Positions 8,332-20,355 are shown, counted from the stretch's first letter. The stretch: DNA of 64,000 bases from Prorocentrum cordatum (GCA_963575745.1 CAUYUJ010020527.1:655464-719463); one strand, 5' to 3'. Notes: a model not told the origin generated them from the letters alone. Made by a program: numbers and translations.

Positions 8332-9690
8332 CCCTGGGACCCCTTATGAGCCTTCTGAGCCGAATGAGCGCAACGGGTCCTATAGGCCCTCCAAGCACGA
8401 TGCGCCCTTTGATCCCTCTGATCCCTATGACCCCTACGAGGCATAGGAACCCTATGAGCCCCCGTGAGCCCTATGAGCCCTATGACCCCCATGGATCCCG
8501 TGAGGCCTACGAGCCCTATGCGCCCTATGAGCCCTACGAGCTTTATGGGCCCTGCGCACCCCATAACCCCTATGGGCCCTACGAGCCCGATGAGCCCCCC
8601 TGTCAGCCCTCTGAGCCCTATGAGCCCGATGGGCCCTACGAGCCGGATGAAGCCTATGAGACCTGTGAGCCCTATGAGCCCTATAAGCCTCATGAGTCCC
8701 ATGAGCCCTACGAGCCCTCTGAGCCACGTGACCCCTCCGAGCCCGATGGACCCTATGAGCCCTCTGAGCCCGATGGTTTTGATGAGCCCTATGCACCCCA
8801 TGAGCCCTATGAGCCCTACGAGCCTTATGAGCCCCTCTGGGCCCTCTGAGCCCTAGGAGCCTTATGAACTCTATGACCCATGCGAACTCTACGATCCCTA
8901 TGAGCCCTATGAGACCTATGAGCCTCCTGAGCCCTATGAGACCTATGAGCCCCTCTGCGCCCTCTGAGCCCTCATGGGCCCCATGAGCCTCACGAGCCCC
9001 ATGAACCCTCATGAGCACCATGAGCCTTACGCTCTGTGAGCCCTATGTGCCCTATGAGCCATATGGACCCTATGAGCTCTGTGAGCCCTATGATTGTTAC
9101 GAGCCCTATGCACGCCATGAGCCCCATGAGCCCTACGAGCCCTGTGCGCCCCTCTGAGCCCTCTGAGCCCTACGCGCCCTATGAGCCGCGTAAACCCTAT
9201 GAGCCCTACGAGCCCTATGAGCAATATGAGCCCTATGACTCTCATGAGCCCCATGAGCCCTACGAGCGCTATGTGCCCTATGAGCACGATGAACTCAATG
9301 CGTCCCATCAGTCGTATGAACCCTATGAGCCCTATGACACTTATGGGCCTCATGAACCCCATGAGCCCTATGAACACTATGCCGACTATGCCCTGTGAGC
9401 CCATGAACCCTCTGAGCCCCATGAGCTCCGTGAGCCCTATGCACCCTATGACCCCTTGGGCTCCATGAGCCCCATGACGCCTAGAAGCCCTCTGAGCCCG
9501 ATAAGCCCCGGGAACCCTATGAGCCCTAGGAGCCTGATGAATCCGATGAGCCTCATGAGCCCTATGAGCCCTCACGAGTCCCATGACACCCATGCGCTCT
9601 ATGAGCCCTACGAGCCATATGAAGCCTGCGAGCCCTATGAGCACTACGAACCCTATGAGCCCTATGATTTTAATGAGCCCTAACAGGCCT
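8332..9690 (+). repeat. 9-bp minisatellite (ATGAGCCCT)n
   Basis: About 150 degenerate copies of ATGAGCCCT. Because the period is a multiple of three, frames stay open on both strands (EPY or SPM on plus; HRA or GLI on minus), which explains several long ORFs here. These are judged non-coding. Confidence 0.93.
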
Positions 9691-9779
9691 ACCTGATTAC
9701 CCTCAAATGAGACTCGCGGGACCGATGAGACCCATCGGCCCTATCAGCCCCACGGGACCCACGAGCCCTGCGCATTGCG

Positions 9780-10130
9780 AGCTTCTGAGCCAATTCAGTC
9801 TGACGAGCCCTCTGTGCCCAATGACCCGCACGCCCCCGAGGCTCTCAGGTGCCATCTGGGAAGGCTCGTGGGGCTCTCTCGGAGGATTCTCCCAGGCCGT
9901 GGGGCTCTCTAGGAGACTTCTCCAAGGCTCAAGAGAGGCCGAAGAAGAGCTCCACAAGCGCTGCAAGAAAACTTCAACATTACTGCATGATCATGCAGTG
10001 CTCTTCGGCCGCTCTTGGGGCCTTCTGGAGCTCTCTTGGGCCTGCTTGGGGCTCTCTCGGGGCCTTCGCCGAGCCCCAGGCACCTCAGGAGTAGCCTGGG
10101 AGCGGCCCCACAAAGCCCCAGGGGGGCTTC
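9780..10130 (-). repeat. Dispersed CT/GGCTCTC-rich array
   Basis: Irregular repeats of TGGGGCTCTCTCGGGGCCTT type, related in composition to the CCAAGA arrays but in reverse orientation. No gene was recognised. Confidence 0.5.
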
Positions 10131-10224
10131 AATAATTAGGGATCCCGCGCCCGGCATTTTCAGCAGCTGTCAAAACGCCTGGTGCGAGGGCCACATGGAA
10201 TCGCTCTTGGTGCCTTCTTGGACA

Positions 10225-10390
10225 CCGTCCGCATGCGCTTCCCCCGCCCAGTACAGCTTTTCGTGGCCCCATAGGGAGCTCCACCGAAAGCCCCAGGGGC
10301 ACGTTCCGCATGCGTGCCCCCCATCCAGTACAGCGTTTCGTGGCCCCCTCCACCGAATGCCCCAGTGGAACCGGCCGCATGCATCACCCT
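10225..10390 (+). repeat. Short array of the 90-bp satellite
   Basis: Two partial units carry the hallmark TTTCGTGGCCCCATAGGGAG ... CCGCATGCG pattern of the long satellite at 37.5-39.2 kb. Confidence 0.75.
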
Positions 10391-10399
10391 GAACCGTGG

Positions 10400-10790
10400 T
10401 GGGCCAGAACCGACGGCACGAAACGCTAAACCAAAGCTCCCGACCCTATTGCGCCAAGCATCTCACAGTAGAAGGAGGGAGGAGGATGGTAAAGTTTCGG
10501 GTCACGCAAAAGACAGCCGCACCAGTCAGTCCCAGCTGACCTCGACAGGCCTCCCGGGTAGTCCCAGCTGGCCTCAACAGGCCCCTCGAGTAGTCCAGGG
10601 CGGTCTCAACACTCCAACCCTGTGGCGCGGAGCGCCTCCCTGGGGCGGCGCCGGAGGCGGCGTTGAGGTGTTGAGACCGTCCCGGACTATTCGGGGGGCC
10701 TGTTGAGGCCAGCCGGGACTACTCGGGAGGCCTGTTGAGACCAGCTGGGACGACTTGGAGGGCTGTCTGCGCGCAAACCCAAGCTTTACC
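10400..10790. repeat. Short dyad repeats of CCTCAACAGGCC type
   Basis: The motif CTCAACAGGCC(T/C)CCCGAGTAGTCC appears in plus orientation at 10540-10615 and in reverse at 10660-10750, giving an inverted arrangement around a GC-rich centre at about 10640. Otherwise no gene is seen. Confidence 0.55.
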
Positions 10791-10792
10791 AG

Positions 10793-10875
10793 AGGAGGAG
10801 GAGGAGGAGGAGGAGGAGGAGGAGGAGGGGGAGGAGGAGGAGGAGGAGGAGGAGGAGGAGGAGGAGGAGGAGGAA
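10793..10875. repeat. (GGA)n microsatellite
   Basis: Nearly pure GGA trinucleotides. Confidence 0.95.
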
Positions 10876-10919
10876 CGCTACGATCATTGCCATCGAAGTC
10901 CGATCACTGTCGTGAGGGG

Positions 10920-11060
10920 GGAAGGACAACGAGGACAACGTCGACGACAAGGACAACTAGGACAACGAGGACAATGTCGACGACGAGGACAACGTCGACG
11001 AGGACAACGAGGACAAACAAAAATGACAGCGAGGGCAGCGTCGACGACGACGACGCCGTC
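10920..11060. repeat. AGGACAACG / TCGACGACG cryptic repeat
   Basis: Alternating GAGGACAACG and TCGACGACGA units. No gene is supported. Confidence 0.75.
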
Positions 11061-11408
11061 CCCGCCGGGCGGCCTCTCGACCAGCCTCTGGCGGTCCTCG
11101 GAGCTCCACTCCCGCGTGACGTGCTCGCCCTGTGCCCAGAGCCCCGAGAGTTCTAACGACGACGGCGACGACGCCGACGACGACAGAAACGATAGAGGAT
11201 CAACGTTTTCGGGCGCTTTTGGCATTTTGTGTGTCCGCTGGGGGCGTCCTCGTCGTCGCGGCCCGGTGCGCCTCGATATTTCTGGCGCCCCAGGAAGAGG
11301 TGCTGAATAAATATCAGCCAGCCTTGACTCCAAATAGATAGGAGGACAGGAGGAGGAAGACGAGAGGAGGATGGGAGGAGGACGAAAGGAGGACGGGAGC
11401 AGGACGGG

Positions 11409-11690
11409 AGGAGCAAAATCAAGCAAGCGCAAGCAAGCAAGCAAGCGCCAGCGAGCAAGCGCAAGAGAGCAATAACAAGCAAGCAAGAACCAGCGATCAA
11501 GCGCAAGTAAACAAGGGCAAGCAATAGCAAGAAAGCGCGAGCAAGCACGCAAGAGCAAGCAAGCAAGTGCCATTGGAAAGGGGGGGGTGCCATTGGAAAA
11601 AGGGGGGGTCCTAAAGACCAATTACTTATGATGAGCTAGGACTCCTATGGGGCAAGCCTATCTGGAGAAAATGATTCCCTCGTTCTCCTG
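11409..11690 (+). repeat. (CAAG)n plus conserved tail, dispersed repeat copy 1
   Basis: CAAG-rich repeats lead into GTGCCATTGGAAA and then into a tail (ACCAATTA...ATGGGGCAAGCCTAT) that recurs at 59335-59640. The shared single-copy tail shows that this is a dispersed element, not only a microsatellite. Confidence 0.8.
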
Positions 11691-11694
11691 CTCC

Positions 11695-11890
11695 CCGTCC
11701 CCTTTCTCATTCCCCCTGCTCCTCTTCCTCCTCTTGAACCATACTCTTCGAGTGCCGGCAGGAGGATTTGTAGCAATGGGGGCGGCTGCGATGGAGGTCA
11801 TTGGGCCCACGATACCTTCCTTGAGGGTGGCGGTTCGCGGCCTCGCTCGAGCACGTGCGGGTCCACGCCATGATTGGTGACATCCGTCGT
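11695..11890. other. No gene recognised
   Basis: A CT-rich stretch (11690-11740) is followed by ordinary GC-rich sequence with no supported feature. Confidence 0.5.
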
Positions 11891-11909
11891 CCCGAGGGCG
11901 GAGTGGGGC

Positions 11910-12095
11910 AATGCCGCGCCGTGCCGTGATGCCATGCCGTCACGTAGTGCTGTGGTGCCGTGCCGTCACGCGCGGGGAGTGGCGGTACCGCGCCGTGCCG
12001 TGGTGTCGTGCCGTCACGCAATGCCGCTGGTGCCGTGCCGTCACACAGTGCCGTCGCGCCGTGCCGTTGTGCCGTGCCGTTGCGTGCAGGTTGGT
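11910..12095. repeat. GTGCCGTGCCGTCAC minisatellite
   Basis: Degenerate units of GTGCCGTGCCGT with CACGCA/GTGCTG spacers. The open frames here follow from the periodicity. Confidence 0.85.
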
Positions 12096-12361
12096 TGTGC
12101 GCTGGCCTGCGGGCCGCCTGGTTGGGGCGGGGTACAAAGACCAGCCGGGCACCCGGTCCAGGGTGGTGGCCGAGCTCCGCTTGGCAGCCGACGGGGTCGG
12201 TTCCCCGCCCGCCTGCCCTGGGGTGGGGATGTTGGGGTTGTGAGCTGGCTGGGCGGTGTCTTCGGGAGGCTCTCGTCCCCACAGGGCCCGCCCAGCAGCG
12301 CCGTACACGCAGGTGCCATCAGAGGGCGCGCAGCCACGCCTCAGAGCCACGGGGGGCCAAT

Positions 12362-12425
12362 CCTCCGCCTCCTCCTCTTCCTCCTCCTCCTCCTCCTCCT
12401 CCTCCTCCTCCTCCTCTTCCTCCGT
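12362..12425. repeat. (TCC)n microsatellite
   Basis: TCC trinucleotides; a further CT-rich block follows at 12540-12676. Confidence 0.93.
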
Positions 12426-12799
12426 GTATGCTCGGATGCCCCTCCCCACCCCCATTTTCCTTTTCCTGTCTGTTTCTCTGACCTGGGCCTCACTCTCCCT
12501 TCCCTCAGTGGGTTGCGCACCTCCTCCTGCTTCCTCTCTCATCCTCCCCCGCCTCTCGAACCTCTCTCTCCCCTCCCCCCTCCTCTTCCCCTCTCTCTGC
12601 CCCTCTCCCTCCCGCTTCCCTTCCCCTCCTGCTCCTCCTGCTCTTTCCTCCTCCTCCTCCTCCTCCTCCTCCTCCAAGAACATTTCTGATCAATACCTCC
12701 TCCCTGTCGCACCCCCAGGTGTTTTGATAGGGCGGGCCGAGCGTTTCGCTTGATATGTCCTCGCCATTTATGATCCGGAAGCTGGAAATTTGAACCAGC

Positions 12800-13130
12800 T
12801 TCTTGGATGTAGGGCGCGTCCTTTTCAGCATATGGCTCTCGCCTCAGCGCCGCCTGCATTTGTCTTAAACGATTGCAAGCGCTTCAAGAACGGAGGGTGG
12901 GTGGTTTTCAAACTGCTGCTCTTCCCTGAACACCGCGCGGGTCCGTCTCAACAAATGATCTAGGGCGGATCCTTTTCAGAGTGTGGCTCTCGCCTCTCGC
13001 CTTTAGCGACGTGCACACTTGTTTCGAACATGTGCAACAGTTTTGCGGATGGAGGATGGTGCCTTTTCAAAAGGTGGTTCTCGCCTTAGCGCAGCGAGCA
13101 CTCGTCGCAAACGTTTGCAGCAGTATCACG
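12800..13130 (+). repeat. Three-copy degenerate tandem (TCCTTTTCA...GGCTCTCGCC)
   Basis: Units beginning near 12808, 12959 and 13043 share TAGGGCG.(G)TCCTTTTCA followed by GGCTCTCGCCT and a CGCAAACG/GCAGC block. Spacing is uneven (about 150 and 85 bases). Confidence 0.65.
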
Positions 13131-13146
13131 AATTCGTGTGGTTGAG

Positions 13147-13460
13147 GCCCAGGAACGGTGCCCTGGCGCGATCTAGGATAGTCAAGACGCAATATTCGCA
13201 TTCATTCGCGGCATTGAAGTCTCAGGAACGGTGTTCTGGCACGGTTTAGCATTACCAGAACGCAGCGGTCACGTTGATCCGCGGCGTTGAAGTCCCAAGA
13301 AGCGTGATTTTGTACGATAGCAGACTCTCATACGGTTGTCTTCTAATAAGCTACTTCCCGGAATGAGCATTAACTCCTGTAGGGACCCATGAAGAGGGAA
13401 CCTGGAGGGAGGGTTTATTGCAACATCGTTGATACGCCTTGGGTTTGCACTGGTCCTCCT
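13147..13460 (+). repeat. Dispersed repeat with 60-bp internal units, copy 1
   Basis: Two to three units of GTTCTGGCACGGTTTAG...CGCAGCGGTCACGTTGAT are followed by a conserved end (GAAGAGGGAACCTGGAGG, TTTATTGCAACATCGTT). The same series occurs at 54388-54712, and both copies run into CT-rich sequence. Confidence 0.82.
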
Positions 13461-13665
13461 CCACATCCCTCTCTCATCCTCCCCCTCCTCCTCCCCCTCT
13501 CCCTCCCACTTCCCCTCCTGGTCCTCCTGGTCCTTCTGATCCTGCTCCTGCTCCTCGCCCTCGTTCCCTCCTGCTCCTGCTCCTGCTCCTCGTCCTCGTC
13601 CTCGTCGTCGTCGTCGTCCTCCTCCTCCTCCTCCTCCTCCATCTCCTCCTGCGACGGCGACGACT
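13461..13665. repeat. CCT/CTC/GTC polypyrimidine tract
   Basis: Long CT-rich trinucleotide blocks with a (CGT)n segment at about 13594-13618. Confidence 0.9.
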
Positions 13666-14084
13666 CAACTTAATGTTTCACCTTGACCGGACCTCACGAG
13701 CACACGTGCAAGCTGCTATGTGCCCCCCCTGCAACCAAGAAATCGGTCTCTCGGGGGGCATCTTTTACTTCCCCCGTCTTTCGGCGCGCTACCCCCTGCT
13801 GCGTCAGGCTCTGGAGGCTTCGTGACGGGCTAGCTGACTGAAAGCCTACCGCAATCGCGGCCCCGACTTTCACCGGCTTCCGCCGACCTTCCGCCCGTGG
13901 AGCCACCGTCGTCTTACCTAGGTGGGCCTCGTCGGGCCTCCCGTCCGCCGCTCGTGGAGGGCGAGGAGTCAGCTCCCCGATTTCTCGGAGGCGATGCCCC
14001 TTAACTGCGAGCCCCCTGTGTTGGTCTTGTGCGTGCCAGCGTGGACCCTGAAAAGCGGGTCCTTGTTCTCTCGATGTGCCATCT

Positions 14085-14360
14085 TTGTGGTGCAATCTGT
14101 GCATGTTGCAACATGTGTGTTGCAGACGATGTGTTGCAATCTGTGCGATGCAGCGTCTGCGGTACAATACAGGTGGTGCAATGTACGCTGTACAATCAAT
14201 GCATTGCTGGCCATGTTGTGCCAGCTACGCGGTGCATGCAATCTATGTGGTTGCAAGCTGTGTCTGTGGTTGTGTCGATGTGTGTACAGGAGGTGTGGTG
14301 CAAGCTATGTGCTGAATGCTGTGTTGTGCAGTGTACAGTGCAAACTTTTTGGTACGGTCG
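14085..14360 (+). repeat. Cryptic TGTTGCAATCTG repeat
   Basis: Degenerate units of about 12 bases (TGTGCAATCTGTG, TGTTGCAACATG, TGCAATGTACGC). The frames read Cys-rich because TGT/TGC recur; no protein family is recognised. Confidence 0.65.
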
Positions 14361-14409
14361 GTGCAAGATCTGTCCCGCAAGCCGACCGTTGACTGAGGCC
14401 CGCCCGTTG

Positions 14410-16035
14410 AACAAGGCTCGAGATCCGCCCGAGCCGACCAGTCCGCCCGTCCATTAAGGGCCTGCCCATCTGCCCGCGCCCAAGCCCCCCCCATCCTTAT
14501 CCGAAACTGTGTGTGGGGCTACCACGCAGATCTCCCAACTTTGCGCTCCGCGCGGTCATCTTCGCGCGCGCTCTCGCACAGCCACTCGAGAAGGGCAGCC
14601 CTCTGGCTCAGGCCACGGATCGCGATTACACCATCTTTGCGCCCCTGCGGGTCAGCTGGGCACGCGGGGGGGCTTTCGACGTGCCGTTGCGGCTGGCTGG
14701 CGGAGGATGGCAAACGCGAGGACCTGGACTTGGCGTGAAGGTCTTGCGCGGGAGCGGCGCTGGGCTGGGCGGCACAGGCGCGTGATTGTGTTAAGTGTGG
14801 CACCTCCTCTCGCCAGCATCTGGTCCTCCTCCTTTTTTTCCTCCTTCTCCTGCACCGCCTCCATCTGCTGCTGCTGCTGCTGCTCCTCCTCCTCCTCTTC
14901 TGGCCCCTTCTCTTCCTCCTGCTCCTCCTGCTCCTGAAATTCACTTTCTGCATCGCGTTTAACGCTGGAACTCTTGGCCTCTCTTGCGGGGCTCTCGAAG
15001 CCGCTGTCGGCACCATCGCCCAGACACTTCTTGCAGCATCCTCCTGCTGGGCCATTGCTTTACTGGCACCTTGTCCTCCAGTCCTGTCTTGAAGGTAGAC
15101 GGCTAGGACGCAACTCCTTTTTTCCCCTCAAGGCGTCAGCAGAAGCTTGATGTGTTGGCCAGGCTTGGCAGCGTACTGAGCGAGAGACAGCAATGCAAAC
15201 AGAGGGCGTGCAACGCGACGCTATCGATCCCACGGCTAGCGGATGCTCAACCATGGCAGAAGCGACCGCGCCACCAGAAAACATAGAGCAGCTGGTGCAT
15301 CGTTGCCAGCCCGCGGGAGTTCTCACCGCAACGCTGGTACTTTTCCGGCTCCTGCCGAAGAGACCCTCGGCCAAATACGTGGCTAAAAACAAACATGCGA
15401 CGAGGGTGTAAATCGTGGAACACGATCATATTGAACAATCGAGCGTGGCTTTCAACCGAAGTGCGCGTGCTGTCACGCCAGCGGGCGGAGCACGTGCGGT
15501 CACATGACACGTTCGCGTCGTGATGACTTGAACATGGGTTTCTGGCACCGCGTGCATCGTGGCGCCTTAAGAGATGGCGGCATTCCGATAACAGATCGTC
15601 CGGCTCCAGCCCCCTGGCGGAGTCTGACGTTGAGCGCCCGCGCTGGAGCTGCCGCCGCGTCACCGCGGCGCAAACCTGCCGCAAGGGAAAGGGGAGCGCG
15701 GCTCTTCGAAATTCAAGCCGCAAGGGAAAGGGAGCGTAGTTCTTCGAAAAGGAAGCCGCAAGGGAAAGGGAGCGTAAATAGCTCTTCGGAAGTAAAAGCG
15801 CAACGCGTCATCTGTGTATCAGGAGCTGGGGATGAGATCGAAGTGAGGCGGAAACCCTCCGACAGGAAGTCGCTCTCGGCTTCGTGCCTGTGCCGTGCGT
15901 GCGGTCACGGCGACGCTTTGCGCGCGCGTGCGCGCAGAGGAGTGACCTCGCCGCTGCTGCTGGGGCGGCGGCGGAGCACAGGGCTCTGCCCCCGCCCGAT
16001 TTGGGGAATGGGCCCGCGGAGGTTGTCCCGCAGCT
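14410..16035. other. No gene recognised, with CTG/CTC tract
   Basis: Includes a (CTG)n/(CTC)n tract at about 14868-14935 and a GCAAGGGAAAGGGAGCG triplication at 15675-15775. Open frames are short and unlike known proteins. Confidence 0.5.
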
Positions 16036-16039
16036 GTCC

Positions 16040-16450
16040 AGGTGGTGGTCCCCTTGGTTGTCCCCACGAGTGTTCCGACGTGGTCCCGATGGCTGCACCG
16101 TGGTTGTCCCGACGGTTGTCCCGATGGTGGTCCCGACGGTCGTCCCGATGGTCGTCCCAATGGTTGTCCCGATGGTGGTCCCGATGGTTGTTCCGACGGC
16201 TGTCCCGATGGATTTCCCGATTGTTGTCCCGATTGTTGTCCCGATGGTTGTGCTGATGGTTGTCCCGATGTTTGTCCCGATGGTTGTCCTGATGGTTGTT
16301 CCGACGGCTGTCCCGACGGTTGTCTGTTGTCCTGGTGGTTGTCCCGATTGTTGTCCCGATGGTTGTCCTAATGGTTGCCCCGACGGTTGCCCCGATGATT
16401 GTCCAGATAGTTGTCTCGATTGTTTTCCCAATGGTTGTCGATATTGGTTG
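16040..16450 (+). repeat. 12-bp minisatellite (TTGTCCCGATGG)n
   Basis: About 34 degenerate 12-bp units. The period keeps all frames open (VVPMVVPM on plus, GTTIGTTI on minus), producing large spurious ORFs. Confidence 0.93.
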
Positions 16451-16575
16451 CGGCCAAAAGAATGCGCTCGGCGCGTTGGACGCTTTGAGATTCTGGCCAA
16501 CGTGCAACAACACATGCGCTGGTTGTCCCGTCGGTTGTCCCGATGGAAGGATACTGCGGTCGACATATCGACAGT

Positions 16576-17593
16576 GGAAAGAGCGCGTTCTATGGTCGTT
16601 TGGAGGGGGGGGGGGAGGTTTGAAACCGGACCCCCCCCCTTCCCCCCCTGGATGGGGGGGGTGTCGACCCCCCACTCCTCCCTCTCCGCCGGCGCCTGCG
16701 TCGGCGGCGGCTGGCGGCAGTGGCGGGGACGACGATTTCCCTTTCTGGGCCGGCGCCGGCGCCTGCGGCGGCGGGCGGCGGCGGCGGGGAGCGTCGACGA
16801 GGACGACGGTGGTAGTGGTGGTGGTGGGTTGTGGTGGTGGTGGGCGGTGCTGGTGGCGGTGGTGGTGGCTGTGGTGGTGGTGGTGTGGTGGTTTGTTGTG
16901 GTGGTGGTGGTGGTTGTGGTGGTGGGTGGTGGTGGTGGGGGTTGTGGTGGTGGCGGTGGTTTGTGGAGGTGGTGCTGGTGGTGGTGGTGGTGGCGGTGGT
17001 GGTGGTGGTGTGGTGGTGGTGGTGGTGGTGGTGTGGTAGATTGTGGCGGTGGGTGGTGGTGGTGGTGGTGGGTTTTTGTGGTGGTGGTGGTGAGGTGTGG
17101 TGTTGGTTGTGGTGGTGGTGGTGGTGGCTGTGGTGGTGTTGGTGGTGGTTGTGTGGTGGGTTGGTGGTGGTGGTGGTGGGTTGAGGCGGTTATGGTGGTG
17201 GTGGTATTGGTGGTAATCGTCGCTGCGTCCCCGCCGTCGCCGGCGCCAACGCCGGCGCTGCTGGCCGCCGCTAGCGCCGGCGCCAGGGGGGGAGGTTTGA
17301 ACCCCCCCCCACTTTGGGGCTGCCTCTGATCATCGTTGCTGCGTCCCCGCCACCGTCGGCGCTGCTGGCGGCCGCCAGCGCCGGCGCTGGCGCTGGCGCC
17401 GAGGGCGGGGGGGGGTTGAACGCCCCCTCCCCTTGGGAGGTGGGGGGGGTTCGGGAGGGGGGCGGGTTTGGGGGGGAGGTGAGTTCCCCTCGTTTTGATC
17501 GACGGCGCCAAATGTTGGGGGGGGGCCCACCCCTGGGTTCGAAATGCGCCGCCGAATGTTCCAAAGGCAAGCGCCCGTGAAACGCGCTCTCTC
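16576..17593 (+). mobile_element. TIR-bounded element A with (GGT)n core
   Basis: The ends are GGAAAGAGCGCGTTC and, inverted, GAGAGAGCGCGTTTC. Both ends are flanked by CGACAGT (16569-16575 and 17594-17600), a candidate 7-bp target duplication. Inside are G- and C-homopolymer-rich blocks with GGTTTGAAC motifs, GCCGGCGCC blocks and a (GGT)n tract (about 16806-17215). No transposase is visible, so it would be non-autonomous. Confidence 0.65.
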
Positions 17594-18184
17594 CGACAGT
17601 GAGATCGATACATACTTTCGATAAGGGGGTATTTATCAGGGGGGGGGGATCGACCTCCTGACGGAGCTTGTCCATCCTCCCTCCCCCTCCTCCTCCACCT
17701 CATCATCATCCTCTTGTTCCTCTTCTTCTTCTGCTTCCTCCTCCTCCTCCTCCTCCTCCTCCTTCCCCCTCCTCCTCCTTCTTCTCCTCTTCCTCGAACC
17801 CCCGTCCACCCGATCCGACAGCACGAGCCCAACCACCCCCTTGGCTCTAGGGGGGGGCGATTATTGCGCCATCCAGAGTAGATAATCAGGTCGATAGAGA
17901 TGACTAGTCAGGTTGATAATGAGATCGGCACATCGTGAGAGCACTCGATGAACAATGGGGTCCCTGCAAAGATAATGGGATCGATAGATGGGTAGACCGT
18001 GAGATCGGGAGATAGTGACATTGACATACGGATCGTGAGGACGATACATAGGTAGTGAGGTCGATAGAGTCTAGGTTGATCGTGGGATCTGTGTGTAGTG
18101 AAATCGTTAGATCGAGAGTGTGGCAACTATATAAATATTGAGGCTCATCTATAGGCACATCGATCAATAGTGATATCGAGGTAG
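17594..18184. repeat. CT-rich tract and GATCGATAG cryptic repeats between two TIR elements
   Basis: A polypyrimidine block at 17676-17795 is followed by about 300 bases of irregular GTGAGATCGATAGA-like units (17880-18184). The same GATCGATAG sequence reappears just beyond the second element at 19725-19745, so both elements lie in one low-complexity host tract. Confidence 0.65.
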
Positions 18185-19686
18185 GAGAGAGCGCGTTTCA
18201 CGGGCGCTTGCCTTGGGAACATTCGGCCGCGCGTTTCGAACCGGGGGTGGGCCCCCGACCCCCCCAGCGCTCGGCGCCGTCGATCAGAACCAGGGGGTCC
18301 TCCCTCCCGCCTAAACCGCCCCCCTCCCGAACCCCCTCCCCCTCCCAAGGGTGGGGGGTCCAACCCCCCTCCGCCTCCCCCTGGGAAAAGAACAGGATAT
18401 TCTAACTCCCCCAGTGTTTTCTCTTCCGGCTTCCTGGGGGGGGGGTGGTTCGAACCGCCCCCCCCTCCTCTCTGTCCTCGGTGCTGGTTCTGGCGCCTGC
18501 GGTAGCGGCGGCCGGCAGCACACGGCAGCCGCAGCGACGATGACCAGAGAGCGCCAAGAAACCGCCACGGGAAAATACAAATTGCCATATCGAGCCTATG
18601 CTTCCCAAAAGCCACCGGGAGCCCTTAGGAAGTTCCCAGAGGCGCCCAAGAGGCGCCCAGGAGCCCTCACACATGCTTCTCAGACGCCCCCGTGGACCCC
18701 TCTGACGAGACCCCAGGAGGCATCCATTGGAACTACAACCCAAAGCCAAGACACGGTGACAGGAAGACCCGAAGGACACGCCACCACCACCACCGCCGCC
18801 ACCACAAACCACCACCACACCACCACCACCACCGCCTCCACCACCACCACACCACACCACAACCACCACCACCCACCACCACAATCACCACCACAACCCC
18901 AAACCAACAACACCATCACAAACCACCCCACAACCACCACCACCACAACCACCACCACCACCACCACCACCACCACCACCACCACCACCACCACCACCAC
19001 CACAACTACCACCACCGCCACCACCACCACCATCCCCACCACAAACCCCTTCGCGGCACAACCACTACCACCACCACAATCACCACGACAAGCCACCACA
19101 CCACCATCGCCACCAACACCAACACCACAACCCACCACTACAACTACCACCACCACCACAAACCACCACACCACTACCACCACCGTAACCACATCAACCA
19201 CCACAACCACCACCACTACCACCAACAGCCACCTCACCACCACCACCACCTCCACCACCACCACCGCCACCACCACCACCACCACAACTCACCACCACCA
19301 TCACCTCGGAGAGGCCCCGAAACACGCCCAAGAGGCGCCCAGGAGGCTCCACAAATGCCCCTCAGAAGGCTGGCGGAGGGGCTCGAAGCCCACATGAGCG
19401 ACGATCGAAAACGGGTCTCACGCGAGATGTCACAGCGACCTCACGCGGCAACTTCCGCTGGCCGCCACCGCGGCACGCTGCATTGGAGACGCTGGCGCCA
19501 GCACGAGGCGAGGGAAAGAAGGGGAGTAGGGGAGGAACGAAGGAGGGTGGGGGGGTTGAACTTCCCAACCCACCTCCGCTACGGAAGAGAGGGGGGGGCG
19601 TTTCAACCCCCCCTCCTTCAATCCAGGGGGGGTGCCCGTTCCACCCCCCCCCCTCCCTCCAAGCGACCACAGAACGCGCTCTTTCA
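18185..19686 (-). mobile_element. TIR-bounded element B, inverted relative to element A, with (CCA)n core
   Basis: Starts GAGAGAGCGCGTTTC and ends GAACGCGCTCTTTCA, the reverse arrangement of element A. The order of internal blocks is mirrored: ACGGGCGCTTGCCTT side first, then the homopolymer/GGTTCGAAC blocks, then (CCA)n at about 18781-19290, then the GGAGGG/TGGTCGC end. No matching target duplication was found. Confidence 0.65.
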
Positions 19687-19784
19687 CAGACAGACAAACA
19701 GACAGGCAGATAGTGGGGCTGGTAGTGATATCGATAGATCGGCATACCGATCTACCGACACATATAGTTGCATATAGTTATGCA

Positions 19785-19935
19785 TATGTGTGTTATATAT
19801 ATATACATTGCTGGCGTGACCTCTCTCGCTCTCTCTCTCTATATATATATATATACATATATCATACACAATGAACGTGTGACCTCTCTTGCACATGTAT
19901 ATATATATATAGATATATGTATATACAAGACTGCA
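19785..19935. repeat. TA/CATA microsatellite cluster
   Basis: Several TA and TATACA tracts separated by CTCTCTCG sequence; GTGACCTCTCT occurs twice (about 19816 and 19879). Confidence 0.85.
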
Positions 19936-19939
19936 TTCG

Positions 19940-20355
19940 CGCTTCGCGCCATGCGCGTTGTTCCGGACGCTTCCCTGGCAAAGCAATAAATCATAGTTTC
20001 CTTCAGCAAGGAGGACCTCGAGGCCTGGACGGGCGACCCGCCCATTTTTCCGATATCCCGGGTGCCTGCTGACACCGCTTTCGGACGATGCGCTGGCACG
20101 CTTGTGCGCAGGAGTGGGGAAATCATGGGGATTTTTTCGCGCGCGAAGGTCCTTTGAGGAAGTAAGGAGCGTTCCCATGACACGCCGAAGAAGTCACAGT
20201 AGCTCCGAACACATCGATTTTTGATCGCTTCCCGAATGCCTGGAGGGCTTCAGGCACTCAGGAAATCTGCGATCGTCGAATTTCGAATCTAGATCCATTG
20301 CCTGTCTCTCTCGATCGGGGAGCTACTGAAACCTCGAGCCTCAAGCGTGGAACCA
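19940..20355. other. No gene recognised
   Basis: Ordinary-complexity sequence without a supported ORF. Confidence 0.5.

Noticed and set aside
13922-14457. Cys-rich ORFs
   Set aside because: TGT/TGC codons come from the TGTTGCAATCTG cryptic repeat; no disulfide-domain pattern.
15808-17832. 674-codon minus-strand ORF across 16-17.8 kb
   Set aside because: Made of the 12-bp minisatellite and (ACC)n; the text is pure low complexity.
18425-18450. tRNA T-loop-like GGTTCGAACC
   Set aside because: No acceptor, D or anticodon stems fit around it; the motif is part of the TIR elements' repeated blocks.
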